64,000 nt of DNA. Origin: Ephydatia muelleri (lineage: Eukaryota; Porifera; Demospongiae; Spongillida; Spongillidae). The DNA lies in the NCBI GenBank assembly GCA_013339895.1, contig JABACO010000025.1, positions 840,500 to 904,499 on the forward strand, in the 5' to 3' direction. The position numbers were made by a program, and so were the translations under genes. Position 1 is the stretch's first letter. Each line of letters opens with the position of its first letter. Below the pieces are notes generated by a model. It saw only the letters and a list, made by a program, of their open reading frames with translations, was not told where the DNA came from and did no database searches. This document shows, piece after piece, positions 53,016 to 64,000 of the stretch.

Positions 53016-54929
53016 TTTGCAAAAGTATTGCAGCAGCTTCTTCCAGCATGGTACCAGCTGCTGCTACCAGGCTGATTTTTTTCTCGCAACTTTTGATAGC
53101 ACGTCTCTACTTACATTTGCAAATATCATCCGTAGAGATGTTTCCTTAGAGCAGAAAATGTAATATGATAATTCTGTTGATTAAGTTAAAACTAAACAGG
53201 AATACCTAGTTGTAAAGGTGAGCTTCCGTGTCAACAGATCTCAAAGTATGGAGAGATGATGATTCTACGAAAGCATAACAATTCATGGATAAACAATGTA
53301 CAGTATAAGTATATGTATAATGTATACTTTGTAACAATGATGTGTTTCCTCTCTCTGTTTGTCCACATCATTTACATCCACTTGATCTATGTTATAATCA
53401 TAATCAGAGATTTGTATGCACTGAGAATTAGAATATCTGTAACAAAATTGTAGGATCTAAATTTTAATATCCATACGTTTTTATGTTAGATTTCTATAGC
53501 TTGTACTAGAAATTGTATAACATATACGTATTACGTCCCTCTTTGTCGCAATTATGTCATCGATAGTCACAAGACAATATATATTCATGTGTACATGTCT
53601 ACATATAACAACATGCCTTGTATGTTTGATTGTGGCATTACAACTTGCTGTGGTCTATTCTCACTATCTGTATGGATGAAGATAATATTAAATGTAAAGT
53701 TTTCCATTGGTGACGCATTATTCATGCATGCATAAAAATATATATGCTAAATACCAAATCATACAGAACACAACTTGTGTATTTGATGAGGTTGTTAAGT
53801 CCTCCTGTTGTTCATCCTCACTATCTACATGGACAATAATAATGTAGCATTTAGGTAGATACATTTGTTAATGATTCTGTTTGTAACATGTTACATTATG
53901 TCAACAAACCTTGTATGTTTGAGGCTTGCTGTTCTTCATCCTTTACACTTACACCTACCTGTACTGTTGTGGAAAAATTTGGTGTGTTGATATAAAGGAA
54001 CATTCAGTTGTAACAGAGATTTGTATAATTTAGAGCTGTACCTTCTGACATGGGTGTGAGTATTTTGGTTGGTCTAAAATTTAAGATTATAATGATATGT
54101 AAATCTTGCACAATATATCTTATATCCCTGTACCTTTTAGGTAAAATAAATTCAGATGAGTCATGTTGCACTTTTGAGCTTGTACTTTGAATGGCAGATT
54201 GGGCTTGGGCAGACAATATGTACCTTTAGACAAGACTTCATGAATAAGATAGGGGCTTGTCCTATTAGGCTCCATCTTGGACCCTTTTTTGGGAAGCTTC
54301 TTGCATGCATGCTATTCTTTACACAAGAGTTCCAACTTTATACTTTTCTCTGTCTTTGCAGTGTACTTGGTCATAATAGACCTTTTAACCACCCCCCCCC
54401 CCCCCCCCCCCCCCCCCCATTTGTGCTTTCATAAGGTTTTCAGCTTTCTTCCACACATCGACCATTATCTAAATACAAGTAACAAATTAGAGTACTATCT
54501 TTTATACCTTGATGCTAACTCTTTGAATGCCAAGTGCATATATGCTTACAAAACTACAGAATTATCTGCCACACCATTCATGCAGTGCTGTGTGTTATAT
54601 TGTGTTGATCAAAATTACTTTGAATATACATGCAAGTGCAATACTGACATGCATGCAACCCCATAGTCATACAAAGGTTTGAACATATGTGTGGTCCCAG
54701 TGTAAGCAAATTTTGTGCATGTGTCCATTATAATCCGCTGGCACCTTTTGTTCCAACACCTATAATATGAACTGGCAAAAGGGAGGCAATGAACAGGCAT
54801 GATATACTATACTGGTCTGGACTACGCATTCTTGTTCTTGGAGCGCATTGAAGTGAGGCATTAGTGAAGTAAAATGGCTCATCTTAATAATGGGATTCTT
54901 TAGAAGAAACAATTACTTTGTGCAAGTAC
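53016..54929. other. Unassigned stretch
   Basis: A 27-base C run at 54392-54418. AT-rich elsewhere, no gene recognised. Confidence 0.4.
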
Positions 54930-55450
54930 TTATAAGGTTACAAGTGCAGGAAGCATATTCATGGCATTTGTGTAACACTGAGTGGAACTTACACTGCACT
55001 GTGCCATGGCAAGTTCAACATAGTCTCCTGAATTGACCAGAACAGTACTCTGGGACACAATTGCAATTGCTCGGTGCTCCACCACTTTATCAGTAGATGC
55101 AATAGTACCCAAAATAATATCATACTGCACGTCACTCTGCAGCAAGTAGCCAAGAGTGGTGGTGTGTTTTCCCACAGAAATAAGTGTTAGTGCAGACATG
55201 GAACATATAGGGGATGTCCGCAATGCCTGAGGAACAAATACACACACTCATTCTACATGTGCAAACATGTATGCCAACATGCACACATTCAAAAACACAC
55301 AGTGATTCACACACAATTGCATGCAAGCATGCACACACACATACACACTCCCTCACACACACAGAAACACACACACTCAATCTACATGTACACACATGCA
55401 TGCCCACATGCACATATTAAAAAAACACAATTGTATACATGCATGCGCAT

Positions 55451-55502
<52 letters not shown>
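55451..55502. repeat. CA microsatellite
   Basis: About 25 uninterrupted CA units. Confidence 0.95.
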
Positions 55503-55505
<3 letters not shown>

Positions 55506-56085
55506 GAAACATACAAACCTTTCTTGCTACTCCTGGCTGATAAATGGCCTTGTGTCCAAGCAGCTCTTGCATGGAGATACCGTGTACCATGTGTTGCACC
55601 AATGGAACAAAATATATAGTTCTTTTAGAACACCACCACACCTATGATCATCAGATGTTTGAAACATTACAAAAGCAGGACAGATTACATACCTGTCACT
55701 TGCATTGCCATGCACCATGACAAATATAATGTAAGTTCTGCAAAATACAGAACTGTTTAGCTATATCACGGCTAGGGGCAAGTCCATTCCTGAATACATT
55801 GCATTTCCTTACATTCGAGTAAAAGATGATGGTAGAATTAGAACCAAATCAGGAATTAAAATTTATATACCTTTCGGCTGAGAAAGCTGAACATGGCCCA
55901 AATTTCACCATGCTATTAACAAGGTGAAGGATTAGGTGTGTCTTCTTCTTTTCCAGCAAAGATGGCATGTCATTTCATAGCGGTCACAAAATCTTGACAT
56001 ACTCCTTTCTACTCGTCGAACAACAGTGGTTTGAAGAAATCGCAATAAGTAATTTTGAAAACCTAAACCAAATGCAACATGGACA

Positions 56086-56087
<2 letters not shown>

Positions 56088-56123
<36 letters not shown>

Positions 56124-56129
56124 ACACAT
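56088..56129. repeat. CA microsatellite
   Basis: About 20 CA units with one TA interruption. Confidence 0.95.
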
Positions 56130-56872
56130 ATAACATGTTGATGAAAATGCTTACCTTAGAAAGTGTAAGAAGTACTTCCTTTTGCCCATCACTGAGGTAT
56201 GGACTTAAAATAAATAGTGCCATCTGTGTTCATCTATTGAAGTCACATCCTAAAAATGACTGGTAGTAGTGACAGACACTGCCATGGAGGCTGGTACTAA
56301 AACCACAGGTGTTGAATGCTTTCACTTGGGCCTGGATCTCCCTTTTCTGCTGTGCTGTCATGTTCGGCATTACATTCAGGATATGCTTGCATGAACCAAG
56401 TAACAACGAATGCAGAGCTTCAACTGGTATGCACCTGTGAGAAGGATGTGAAAAGCCATTTTAATGTTGTTTAGCTCTTGCAGATAGAGGTCAGCAGGTA
56501 TGTAAAGAAGTGGGTTGTAAACCTCCTTCAATTAATCCAAAGGATTTCCTCGTCTCAACCCTATCCACCTCTGTAAGCAGTGCTTTGATTTGAGTGATCT
56601 GCTGCAGTACCATAGTCTTTGTCCTTAGTGCACAAACTGTGCATGTCAGGGTATTCATTTCTAGCAGTGTGGAAAATGATAGTTTAGTATGCAAAGTACA
56701 CAGGTACACTCATCACGCACAGATGACAATACTTTATAGTGTGACTTCCAAGATGGTTAAGCAGCTCTGAGGCCCTTGGGTTATCACATACTATGCATAT
56801 GAGTGGAGCCACCACAAGGACCATTTCTTGGTACAATGCATCAAAAGTAAATACCCCTTCAGTTTCCAGCAT

Positions 56873-57683
56873 TGTCAGTTAATAAGTAATTCGGCCGTGA
56901 TCGGTTATCAATGGACCAATCCTATGGGTTATGTACAAAGGGCCAATACTATGGGGGACAGGAGGCATGATACAAGGAACCTGATGCATGTACAGAGGAC
57001 CAATCCTATGGGACGGTGCATGTAGCTACATGTACCTATGCACAGTCTTAAGTGAGGGCTCTATGTCAAGTATGAAGGACCAGTTATATGGAAATTCAAC
57101 ATGCACAAAGAGTAGTCAAAAGGAAACTTGCACAGAACATAATACACAGAGAGTCGGTACTTCAAATCAGTGGCCTGTACTAACATGCACAACAGCAGTT
57201 GTACTGAATGCATGCGCATGTTACATGGTTTTTGAGTGTGTTCCATCATTACCAGACTGGGTTATTGTATGTCACATACATGTATAACGATGTGTCAGCC
57301 AGCACGAGCACATACATGTTCATGCACTATGTGTGAGCAGTAAAGAATAACTACCCGAAATCATAACAATCGTAGCCGAGTGGGCGAGGCAGGAATAAGA
57401 CAAAAATTTTAGCAAGGATTATGGCAAATTGGAAAGCTTTATACACGACTATAGAGGATTATGCGAGTGCGTAGCAAATAGCCTACGCGCGGCGTGTTGA
57501 ATACTGCCATGGAAGACAACCGTTGGAATCCTTAAATTTGGTACGATCGTCTTGCGAAGTGAGAAGTCATCTTCTTTTTTCTCTTAATCTACTCACATAA
57601 ACTCACTGTTAGTTGCAAACGGCTATAGCCGAGAGGCTAAGGAGAATGGGCGGAACAAAGAAGTTATCGAAATTTATTGTGGA
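56873..57683. other. Unassigned stretch with CCAATCCTATGG repeats
   Basis: GGACCAATCCTATGGG at about 56913 and 56997, with variants at about 56940 and 57080. Two tRNA-A-box-like phrases (57372, 57625) lack B boxes. Confidence 0.45.
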
Positions 57684-57960
57684 ATGGGAGAACGGAACGC
57701 TTGTTGCGTTGCATCCCCGCTTAATCCAATTAATTCGATAGAAGCGGGCATGCACCAGGGTGTTTCAGCAAAGGCAGCAGAGCACAGAAAACATAAGAGA
57801 ATGATCCCAAGTGCGTTGAGCTGGGTATACCGTTGGCAGTGGAGAGCTATGAAGCCTGGGGACCAGAGGCATTGAGGGCCTTCTCACAGGTGGCTAACTC
57901 TGAGAGCCATTCGTGTTAATACCAAGGTACTAGCAGAGCTATATGGCCACCTCATAAGCT
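57684..57960 (+). pseudogene. RLE-type non-LTR retrotransposon fragment
   Basis: The plus frame reads VASPLNPINSIEAGMHQGVS then AKAAEHRKHK, matching VVSPLNPTFISEAGRTAGSA...ELRKH of the copy at 25317. After a shift it reads AVESYEAWGPEALRAFSQVA, matching AESYGAWGSEAVQAFSRLA. It lacks the zinc and endonuclease core. Confidence 0.65.
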
Positions 57961-58095
57961 GTCAGCGTATTGAACATTATAAGCAAATGCAATACAGTCA
58001 GTCACGTGCGGTTTGTTAGCAAACCTTTGAATTTCATTAATGTTACACGATTGGTTTATAATTTGGGTTTTGACCTTCCGTAAACCAGTCCTCTC

Positions 58096-58096
<1 letters not shown>

Positions 58097-58131
<35 letters not shown>
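58097..58131. repeat. Poly-C run, 35 bases
   Basis: Uninterrupted C on the plus strand. Confidence 0.95.
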
Positions 58132-58192
58132 TTTTGCATCTGCCTTGTTTTAAAACTTTTCTTCGCACATATAAGTGGTACAACGCCAATAT

Positions 58193-58560
58193 TCAAATAC
58201 CATAGTGCCGATAATCTACATCTATTACACTGGATACTGTTCTGCTATATGCATGTAGAAGTGTTCCAGCGTCCCTTTGTTGTACCTTTACTAGGAAACA
58301 CTCACCAGAAACACGTTCAATTCCACCAAAAAACCCAGTGTCCATCTGTTTGTCTTCCTCTGTTATATTTCCTTTTACCGAACTTACTTTCGTCTCTATT
58401 TCTACCTCTATGCCAGGTCCTCCTATGACCGCGGGATGACTAATAAATGTTGTGCACAAACATCCCGAATGAAGTTAGACCAGTCTACTGAAGTTCTAGA
58501 TATCTGCATGAATTGAAGGCATCTTATTGGATGCAACAAATTTCAACAGTAATTTGCTTA
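58193..58560 (-). pseudogene. Merlin/ISXO2-like transposase fragment
   Basis: The frame has VIGGPGIEVEIETK, then GFFGGIERVSGECFLVKVQQ and RDAGTLL. This is the ISXO2-like DDE core, where VGGPG.VEID carries the first catalytic Asp. Here that Asp is Glu (VEIE). A shifted frame just upstream gives TSVDWSNFIRDVC, also typical. No second Asp or catalytic Glu is preserved in a continuous frame. Confidence 0.6.
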
Positions 58561-59125
58561 CACTTAGTTCAGAAGCCATCTTCCCAACAGGTGTCTTGGT
58601 TGACCATAGATGAATGATCCGAAGAATAGTCGAAATTTCAAGGTGACTGCCTGTTTTCGGTTGCATACACTAAGATCAGTGTGCATGCGTAAAAAAATGA
58701 AACAGTACCTTCAAAGAAAGTCCCTGAACGCAAAGATACTTCCTTCCGACAACTCTTTCTAGGGCAGCGTCACGTAAATCCTTCTGGGCCTGATCCCCTT
58801 CCAATCCTTTCAACAAAATTCATACTTCTAGGGCAGATTTTGCTGGTAGGGAGCAACTTATGTCTTTGACACTAGTGAACTGCTGAACGGCCATCCGATA
58901 CAGCGACGCACAGATCTCCATTCGATAACGGACCAACGATCCAAGACGCTATCATAACCTGAGCCATTTATATTCGCTCGAAAAATGTAATACTGAGCAC
59001 GCTCCTCAGATTTGCCGACTGGTTTGACTAGTACTGAGAGATGTGTAACGGGCGTCATGACTTACTTGTTGATTAGGTGTTGATGAATTGTGATTGCATT
59101 CCATCCCGCAAGTATTGAAGTACAA

Positions 59126-59161
<36 letters not shown>

Positions 59162-59578
59162 GGGGGAAGAACCGATGGGGCTGATGTACTGCATCACAAA
59201 CGCATCCCCAAAATAACACAAACGTGATAAGCAAAGACACGTACCTTTCCACGCCACACTCACACGGGAACCCGCCTAAATTACCCATCACATGCAATGG
59301 CATACTCTAATTGGTGCACTTTTAAATTTGGTACAAAAATAATAAATAGTAAATAACAACGATAACTGTGTATAACAGCACTAACCTATTGTAAAATATG
59401 ACAAGAAAGATTATCACCAATTTCTGGAACTGATATAAGAAATCTTTAATGTTACGTATACTCTGCATTACAACGTTTACAAGCCTGCATGAAATTTTAA
59501 AACAATACCATACTTTCCATATCATTATGTACTGCATATCCATGCAAAAATGAACAGTAATGGTAAGAATGAAATTGG
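58561..59578. other. Unassigned stretch
   Basis: A 35-base G run at 59126-59160. No gene recognised. Confidence 0.4.
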
Positions 59579-59762
59579 CACTGCGCGACAGCATTTAGTA
59601 TGCAGAGCTGTGCAGAGTCTGCATACCAACCATATGCAGATGAGTATCATTGAAGTGTTCATATGCAGACGTCTGCATATGAACACTTCAATGATACTCA
59701 TCTGCATATGGTTAGTATGCAGACTCTGCACAACCCTGCATACTAAATGCTGTGGCGCAGTG
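59579..59762. mobile_element. CACTG palindromic MITE, copy 2 (184 bp)
   Basis: Same length and sequence plan as 46966-47149. The centre, GCAGACGTCTGC, is a perfect palindrome here. TGG flanks both sides (59576-59578, 59763-59765). Confidence 0.9.
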
Positions 59763-59962
59763 TGGTACGCATTAACATTACAAAATACACACTTGCACGT
59801 ACATGTCCACACACACACACGGACACACACACTAGCACATACACACAGAGTCCACGCACACGCATAAACACACAACACACAGACAGACACACAGTTGTAT
59901 GTACATACAGACAGATGTCCACACACACGCATACATAGATAGATGTCCACACACACGCATAT

Positions 59963-60021
<59 letters not shown>

Positions 60022-61522
60022 TGTCCACCCACACATATACACACAGACAGATGTCCATCAGTATCTACTAATTAAAATATGAGAGGCTTTTTTCTTATGT
60101 GCATGTGTGTGTGATGTAAATATATGTTTTCTCAGTCATGACATGTGGTGTAATTGTCAATGTTATCATATTTGTGATTCCATATCAGCATCCACTTTTG
60201 CATTGCACTCGAATGTCACGTCCCGTGGAGTGAAGAACTGTGCATCCAAGCCTGCATGCATATCTCACATGCATATCTTACTAAATGAATTCATATGTGT
60301 ATGTATGCATGTGTGTTAGAAGTATGTGCGAGTGTGTATTTGTATGTAGGATGTAGTGTGTGCGAAGTGAATTTATAAGTTACATCGATCCAACTTCGGC
60401 ATTGAGCGTGTCAAGTTCGGTTTGTACTGACTGTCGCATGCAAATTATAATTAAGTACTAAAGGCTAAGCGCCGGCTCCTTAGTAATTAGATGCTTAGTA
60501 ACGCTTATACAAGAATTGATAACTTGCACACAGGTATACACACAAGAATATGTGAAACTTGAATATACACGGTGGTATGATATAAATATACTCACGGGGG
60601 TATATTTTTGTACACTTCATTTATCGAAAACGTACCTATATAATGACGTATTTAACACTTGCGACATATATGGAGAAATGCCCGGTCAGACAATTGTTGC
60701 GGTTTGATATTCGCGTATACTCCCGTATAACTTCCATAGAAAATGAATGGATTTTAACACAATGATCATTAATGCCTTAACTACAATCCGCCCACCTTAG
60801 GTCGCAGTCAATTTTGCTTCAGAATAATAAGATCTTGATTATCAGTAGAAAAAATATCTCTTTACAATGAAATATTTCTTGCCTTTTTGCACTTTTCATA
60901 GAGATACGATGTATACAAAATGTTATTTTCCATACCTAATTAATGTATTCAATCGCTCATAATTCTTAGATCAAATAAGATAGTGATTAGGTCGCACTTG
61001 GAAATTTTTATTTTTTACAGTAGTCAAAATATTTTTAGACCCCATTGTTTTCTTGCCTCAGATTTTTAAATTGTTTTGGGCGCAATAATTTAAGGCCGTA
61101 TTTTTACGGATACGTATTTGTTTATGCGATTATGTTATGCCCACATGGATCACGTGCACTTGCGATTGTGGATCTGTATTAATTCAGCGCGTTAATTGCA
61201 TACTGCAACATAAAACAACAACATCTTGTTGGCAACGAGATCACGTGAAGGCTTTGCTACAACGATCGTGCGTGCACAGATAATGGCGGAACAAGCGGCA
61301 GTGTCTTAAATTCTTACATTGCAAAGCTGTCTCTACGGTGTGCTCGCTCTTCTATTCAAGAACATGTACATTATCTAAGTGATACCTACAGGTAGAGCCT
61401 TTTGCTTCTGTGTGTCACTAGTCTCGGGATCTAGTCGGGTCCTAAGACTAGTGTTTGCGTATGCATGAAAGCTAGATTACGCACATGCATATACTACCCA
61501 AGTGTTGTGTCACTGAGTTGTA

Positions 61523-61558
<36 letters not shown>

Positions 61559-61673
61559 TGCGCGCGCGCGCGAGTGTGTGTGTGCGCACGCACATGTATA
61601 ATGTCACATTGAGGCACAGCCTTTCTGATGGGCAGCGCAAAACAACTACAAACAACACCTCAAGGCCAAGGCA
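59763..61673. other. Unassigned stretch with CA/TG microsatellites
   Basis: CA-rich DNA at about 59800-60020 (pure CA at 59967-60019) and GT/GC alternation at 61521-61590. No gene recognised. Confidence 0.45.
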
Positions 61674-62381
61674 TTGCGTGACACCTACAATGCAAACATT
61701 GAGAAGGCTGAGAAGGAATGGAAGGGTAGAGGGCAGAAGGACCGCCTAGGTTGCTTGGAATCCAGGGCCCAGCTGTCTCCTTTCATCTCACACGCGTATA
61801 CAAGTAAAGTATTTCTACTGAGCTATGCACGTGTTCTATGCCACTTTGCAGCTTTAGTACACCTTTTCACTGTGATGCCTGTAAAGAAGGAGATGGCGAA
61901 CGTGTCATCAGATGTTGGAAGTTGTGTATGCTTCACTTCCATGCAGAGAGGAAGACTAAGTATGCACTCGAGGCTCTTCGACTACAATTCCAATTTGCTA
62001 CTCTTCAGCCTAACCTTGTGCACCAGCTAACTGGAGATAATCCATGGCGGCATAGGGCGCAACCTGCCTTGTGATCTCCACAATGAGCATGTAAACAGGC
62101 TTTACAAACAATTAATAGCAAACATGGGAGCGCTAGCACTCGTGCTGCAAGAGCAGTGTCCTCCCTTGAGGACAGGCATCCATCCAGAGGCAACTGATCA
62201 CTGCAAGAAGTCAGATGCGAAAGATGTGCAGATTGTTGTAGAAGTTGTATTAAAGGCCAGAATACGTGAGGTGATTGATAAGAGATGTCAATCAAAGTTC
62301 CCCAACTTCTCTCCAAATCCCCCAGATAGAATTGAGAGAGATACCTACACCTGTCTTTCTCCACGCTTGTCACTCCCCTGA
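61674..62381 (+). pseudogene. Transposon-type gene fragment (HGxxGRNLPCDLHNEHVNRL family)
   Basis: An exon-like segment starts after TTTGCAG (about 61851) with FHCDACKEGDGERVIRCW and YALEALRLQFQ. A one-base shift near 62042 leads into GGIGRNLPCDLHNEHVNRLY and KQLIANMGA, later KSDAKDVQIVVEVVL. I recall this combination from uncharacterised sponge and cnidarian proteins close to the DUF6589 type, probably transposon-derived. The 61674-61800 segment (NIEKAEKEWKGRGQKDR) may be an upstream exon. Function unknown. Confidence 0.45.
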
Positions 62382-63090
62382 TCTCCACACACATGTACAC
62401 TCAAACTCAATTTATAATCAATATACTCATGCTGATTTTGGGGAAGGTAGGGGGGGGGGGGGGGGGGCGGGGGTATTAAATCCGTATTTGGGAGTTCATA
62501 ACCAGTGGCTCTAATGTGTACTCCTGTGTTATGCGGTAATGCCCCCACATTTGGAGGGACCTTACCCACACCTACTCTAGTTAACATCGATGAATCAACA
62601 CATGGAGTTATAGCACCATGACTGGCGCGCGTGTGCAGTGGCGAGTTTCGAGGGGGGTGCACGTGGGGGGGGGGGGGGGGGGGTGTGTACAAATTCATTG
62701 GCTAGTGCCCAGCTATATATGTATATACTCAAAGGCGCATCAGGATAAGCATAAACCTTGTATAGTAGTTTGAGCATAGAAACTATCTGTGGTGAAACGG
62801 ATTACAATAGCCTTAGTATCAAAGTACTAGAGCGTATGCATATGCACTTCGTAACTTGTGGCAACATAACGTTTTACGTAGCAGAAACTCCATCCGATTG
62901 TCTGGCCATTACTGCACGTGATCATGTGTGTCGTTATTCAATCCGAAAATTCATTAATAAACGAAGCTGAATTAGTAATTCGATGCGGTAGTAATTAGAT
63001 TCTTGCCTTGATTTTCGCATAACATTGCTTAACTCTATTGCAGTGAAAAAAACAGCATATATTTAAATCGATTTTTAGATTTTTTTAGAA
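62382..63090. other. Unassigned stretch
   Basis: G runs at 62450-62467 and 62665-62683. No gene. Confidence 0.4.
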
Positions 63091-63165
63091 CATATCCAGA
63101 AATGGCCCATACATACGTTGTCATCCTGTTGTTTTTTTTTCCACATTGAATTTCAAACATCTTTA
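63091..63165. repeat. Dispersed repeat: GCCCATACATwGGCGGTCATC family
   Basis: CATATCCAGAAATGGCCCAT and following bases match 3681-3750. Confidence 0.6.
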
Positions 63166-63230
63166 ATATATACTCTAAAAATCGATTTGATTATAATATG
63201 GGTCAGTTTCCGAGAAAATGAGCCTTCGCT

Positions 63231-63988
63231 ATATATATATAAAAGTTATAAAAATCATTCACGTTTGAATCGCTATAACTTCCGAACAGTACACGCCATT
63301 GACTTCCTATTTTCAACACTTCATACTACACCATTTCTCTACGGTAAAATAATTTTTGGGGTCTTGCACTTGCTCCGTGCCTGTATTGCAACGTCCGATA
63401 CCCCACAAGGTATGAACCCGTCATAACTTTCGGCAGGAGTAATCAAATCGCTTCAAATTCGGTATGTAGATAGAGAGGTCCTATACCTATCGATTTGTTC
63501 TGTTCATTAATTTTTATGCCATCTGTTACGGAGATACAGTTGAATAAACTACGTGCACGTTTTCCCGCTTGATTCGCGCCAATGTAATAATCCCCGCCTC
63601 CCCATACATTGAGCGGAGCGCAATTTGCCCAAATCATTGGCGCGAAACGAGCGCGAAAATGTGCACGTAGTTTGTTCAACTGTATCTCCGTAACGGATTG
63701 CATAAAAATTAACGAACAGAACAAATAGATAGATATAGGACCTCTCCACCTACAAACCGAATTTGAAGCGATTTGATTACTCCTACAGAAAGTTATGGCG
63801 GGTTTGAACCCGGTGGGGTATCGAACGTTGCAATACTGGCAAATAGCAAGTTCAAGACCCCAAAACATATTCTGCCATAGAGAAATGGTGTGGTATGAAG
63901 TGTTGAAAATAGGATGTTGATGGCATGTACCGTTCGGAAGTTATAGCGATTCAAACGTGAATGATTTTTATAACTTTTATATATATAT
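63231..63988. repeat. 758-bp foldback element, about 354-bp arms
   Basis: The left arm 63231-63584 is the reverse complement of the right arm 63635-63988, with moderate divergence and a 50-bp spacer. Landmarks are AATCATTCACGTTTGAATCG at the outer end, GGAGATACAGTTGAA further in, and CGCGCCAATG at the inner end. The outer end is a TATATATA run, so exact borders and the target duplication are unclear. Frames inside are mirror artefacts. Confidence 0.85.
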
Positions 63989-64000
63989 GGGACAGTGCCC

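Larger units (their letters stand above)
54930..56872 (-). pseudogene. Spliced transposon-type gene (CDNPRASELLNHLG family)
   Basis: Successive minus-strand exons: 56872 to about 56720 (CIVCDNPRASELLNHLG...YCHLC, zinc-binding); about 56660-56510 (ALRTKTMVLQQITQIKALL, RKSFGLIEGG); about 56440-56160 (PVEALHSLLLGSCKHIL, ALFILSPYLSDGQKEVLL, then the donor AAG|GTAAGC); about 55990-55880 (EKKKTHLILHLVNSMVKFGP, then SAFSAER); about 55720-55530 (DDHRCGGVLKELY); 55240-54930 (LISVGKHTTTLGYLLQS). The order matches a protein family I recall from sponge and fungal transposons, in which SAF..ER is followed by a conserved Cys-Glu-Ser. In-frame stops (for example after FLGCDFNR) suggest a dead copy, though splicing could hide some. 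CA microsatellites fill two introns. Confidence 0.55.

Noticed and set aside
57372-57390. tRNA-like A box (TAGCCGAGTGG), also near 57625 (TAGCCGAGAGG)
   Set aside because: No B box (GGTTCGA-type) and no cloverleaf pairing follow within 80 bases.
63443-63868. Minus-strand 141-codon frame in the terminal palindrome
   Set aside because: The sequence is mirrored across the arms, so the frame is a palindrome effect; no family match.

Overview
The window looks like metazoan, most likely demosponge, nuclear DNA. This is an inference. The evidence is an AT-rich, intron-rich sequence, cell-surface genes built from Ig-like and fibronectin-III exons that all join in phase 1, relatives of transposon proteins I know from sponges and cnidarians, and very frequent TACATGTA words. 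No prokaryotic operon, rRNA, convincing tRNA or CRISPR array is visible.

Layout. 1-12.4 kb is the upstream region of a receptor-like gene. It is a segmental duplicate of 39.1-40.5 kb and is split by a 9.2 kb TIR element (2144-11322) with a 9-bp target duplication; the other duplicate keeps the empty site. 12.5-18.8 kb holds gene A: signal peptide, Ig-like, FN3, then transmembrane helix plus tail, in four exons. Its introns carry a 2.1 kb inverted repeat (13378-15468) with a nested MITE, and a non-LTR retrotransposon relic. 20.9-25.2 kb is a young Ty3/Gypsy LTR element inside a TACA microsatellite, with two frameshifts in pol. 25.3-29.2 kb is a pile of relics: an RLE-type non-LTR fragment and a DUF4371 hAT copy, the latter interrupted by a second hAT-like element (8-bp TSD) carrying a chromodomain ORF. 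31.1-44.2 kb holds gene B, a paralogue of gene A (Ig, FN3, TM exons) whose long intron contains a palindromic MITE, a minisatellite, a second copy of the 2-3 kb transposon ORF and duplicate B. 45.8-63 kb is dense with palindromic MITEs and decayed transposon genes (RING, pogo-like, BED/hAT, Ulp1 protease, a spliced transposon gene, Merlin/ISXO2, RLE, an unnamed DLH-EHVNRL family), with microsatellites and very long poly-C/poly-G runs. The window ends in a 758-bp foldback repeat.

How it fits together. The only likely host genes are the two paralogous Ig/FN3 membrane receptors, apparently part of a local cluster that grew by segmental duplication. Almost everything else is mobile DNA in several age layers. 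Two empty-site comparisons (39468-39476 for the big element; about 14863-14867 for the MITE at 13991) and three exact target duplications let the insertion order be read directly. Family names are from memory of conserved motifs; no database search was possible.
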